This document shows, piece after piece, positions 63,449 through 64,000 of a stretch of DNA of 64,000 bases. Source of the DNA: Achromobacter sp. Bel (GTDB lineage: Bacteria; Pseudomonadota; Gammaproteobacteria; Burkholderiales; Burkholderiaceae_B); assembly GCF_012928505.1 (NCBI RefSeq), contig NZ_JABBJN010000013.1, forward strand, positions 59,378 through 123,377. The letters run 5' to 3'. Both the position numbers and the translations under genes were made by a program. The notes beneath the pieces were generated by a model. The model saw only the letters and a program-made list of their open reading frames with translations. It was not told the origin of the DNA and made no database searches. Position 1 is the stretch's first letter; every line of letters starts with the position of its first letter.

Positions 63449-64000
63449 TCAATCCGGGTCCAGCCAGGCCAGCAGCGCCATGCGTCCGGTTTCGCCATCG
63501 CGCCGGTATGAAAAGAAGCGTTCCGATTCGGACACGGTGCACATCCGGCTCAAGGACACCTCTTGTACCCCGGCGCGGCGCAGGCGGAAATCGGCCAGTC
63601 CGGCGAGGTCGGCCAGCCACTTGCCCGAGACCCCCGGGCGCGGCGTGAAGTAGCGCGCGGTGGCGGGATCGTCTTGCGTGAAGGCGTCAAGCACGTCTTG
63701 CCCCACTTCGAAAACCTGCGGACCGATGCCCGGGCCCACCCAGGCGCGCCAGCCGGTGGCCGCCGGCGCCTTGGCGCGCATGGCCGCCAGCGTATGTTCC
63801 AGCACGCCACCCGACAGGCCGCGCCAGCCGGCATGCGCCGCGCCCAGCACCTGGCCGTCGGCGTCGGTGATGACGACCGGCAGGCAGTCCGCCACCATCA
63901 CGGCGAGCACGCGGCCCGGTTGCGACGTGACGCTGGCATCCACCGCGGGTTCGTCCAGCACGCCCTGCGCATCGGCGTCCACGACGTCGCTGCCATGCAC
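63449..64000 (-). CDS. pgeF: PgeF/YfiH-family multicopper-like protein (5' end outside window)
   Basis: The C-terminal 184 codons of a cytoplasmic protein once called polyphenol oxidase. The family has peptidoglycan-editing and purine nucleoside phosphorylase activity. The metal-binding and active-site pieces are VHGSDV at the window edge (the GTG there is an internal Val codon), VADCLPVVI and AAHAGWRGL. The start lies to the right of the window. It is upstream of phaC on the same strand with a 123-bp gap. Confidence 0.9.
   Translation of the reverse strand: MHGSDVVDADAQGVLDEPAVDASVTSQPGRVLAVMVADCLPVVITDADGQVLGAAHAGWRGLSGGVLEHTLAAMRAKAPAATGWRAWVGPGIGPQVFEVGQDVLDAFTQDDPATARYFTPRPGVSGKWLADLAGLADFRLRRAGVQEVSLSRMCTVSESERFFSYRRDGETGRMALLAWLDPD

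Overview
The window is a high-GC chromosomal segment of a betaproteobacterium of the Alcaligenaceae, most like Achromobacter or Bordetella. The signs are the tmRNA tag ANDERFALAA, a short OmpA with a Bordetella-type N-terminus, a Bug-family binding protein, an ftrABCD-type ferrous iron locus and the conserved order gyrA-serC-pheA-hisC-tyrA-aroA-cmk-rpsA-ihfB-lapA-lapB-rfaE1-hldD. No prophage, IS element, CRISPR array, rRNA or tRNA was recognised; the only stable RNA gene seen is tmRNA.

Layout. Positions 1-4100 hold the end of a lytic transglycosylase and a small catabolic unit (cyclase, divergent IclR regulator, Bug protein). Positions 4205-20992 are a long leftward housekeeping block: cysM, a ComEA-like HhH protein, LPS heptose genes, lapA/lapB, ihfB, rpsA, cmk, aromatic amino acid and serine genes, gyrA. 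Positions 21400-25500 run rightward: ompA, ubiG, gph, an MFS exporter and ssrA.

Positions 25855-41029 are the most unusual part: eleven closely packed rightward genes. They encode a UDP-GlcNAc 2-epimerase, a BcsB-like protein, an NfrB-like glycosyltransferase ending in a tandem MshEN (c-di-GMP-binding) motif, an NfrA-like TPR/beta-barrel outer-membrane protein, two AlgX/AlgJ-like SGNH proteins, an AlgI/DltB-like MBOAT, a carrier protein, a DltA-like adenylating enzyme, an AlgF-like protein and an acyl-CoA dehydrogenase. I read this as a c-di-GMP-controlled, probably ManNAc-containing exopolysaccharide pathway fused to an aminoacyl or acyl decoration module that mixes alginate-acetylation and Dlt parts. 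The decorating group is uncertain: the adenylating enzyme has Gly where DltA has its selectivity Cys, and the dehydrogenase suggests that the carrier-bound acyl group may be oxidised. A convergent DUF4434 lipoprotein with an apparent CTG start follows.

Positions 42000-48700 hold a YidB-like protein, a second lytic transglycosylase, a DUF455 protein, a DUF482 acyltransferase and a DUF1854/ABC exporter pair. Positions 48941-54141 carry two tandem cyanophycin synthetases. Then come small stress/envelope genes (lipoprotein, CsbD, DUF1328, BON), a PhzF protein, the ftrABCD iron system, and the PHB genes phaR-phaB-phaC. The window ends inside a PgeF/YfiH-family gene. Two storage polymers, cyanophycin and PHB, are thus encoded within 15 kb.
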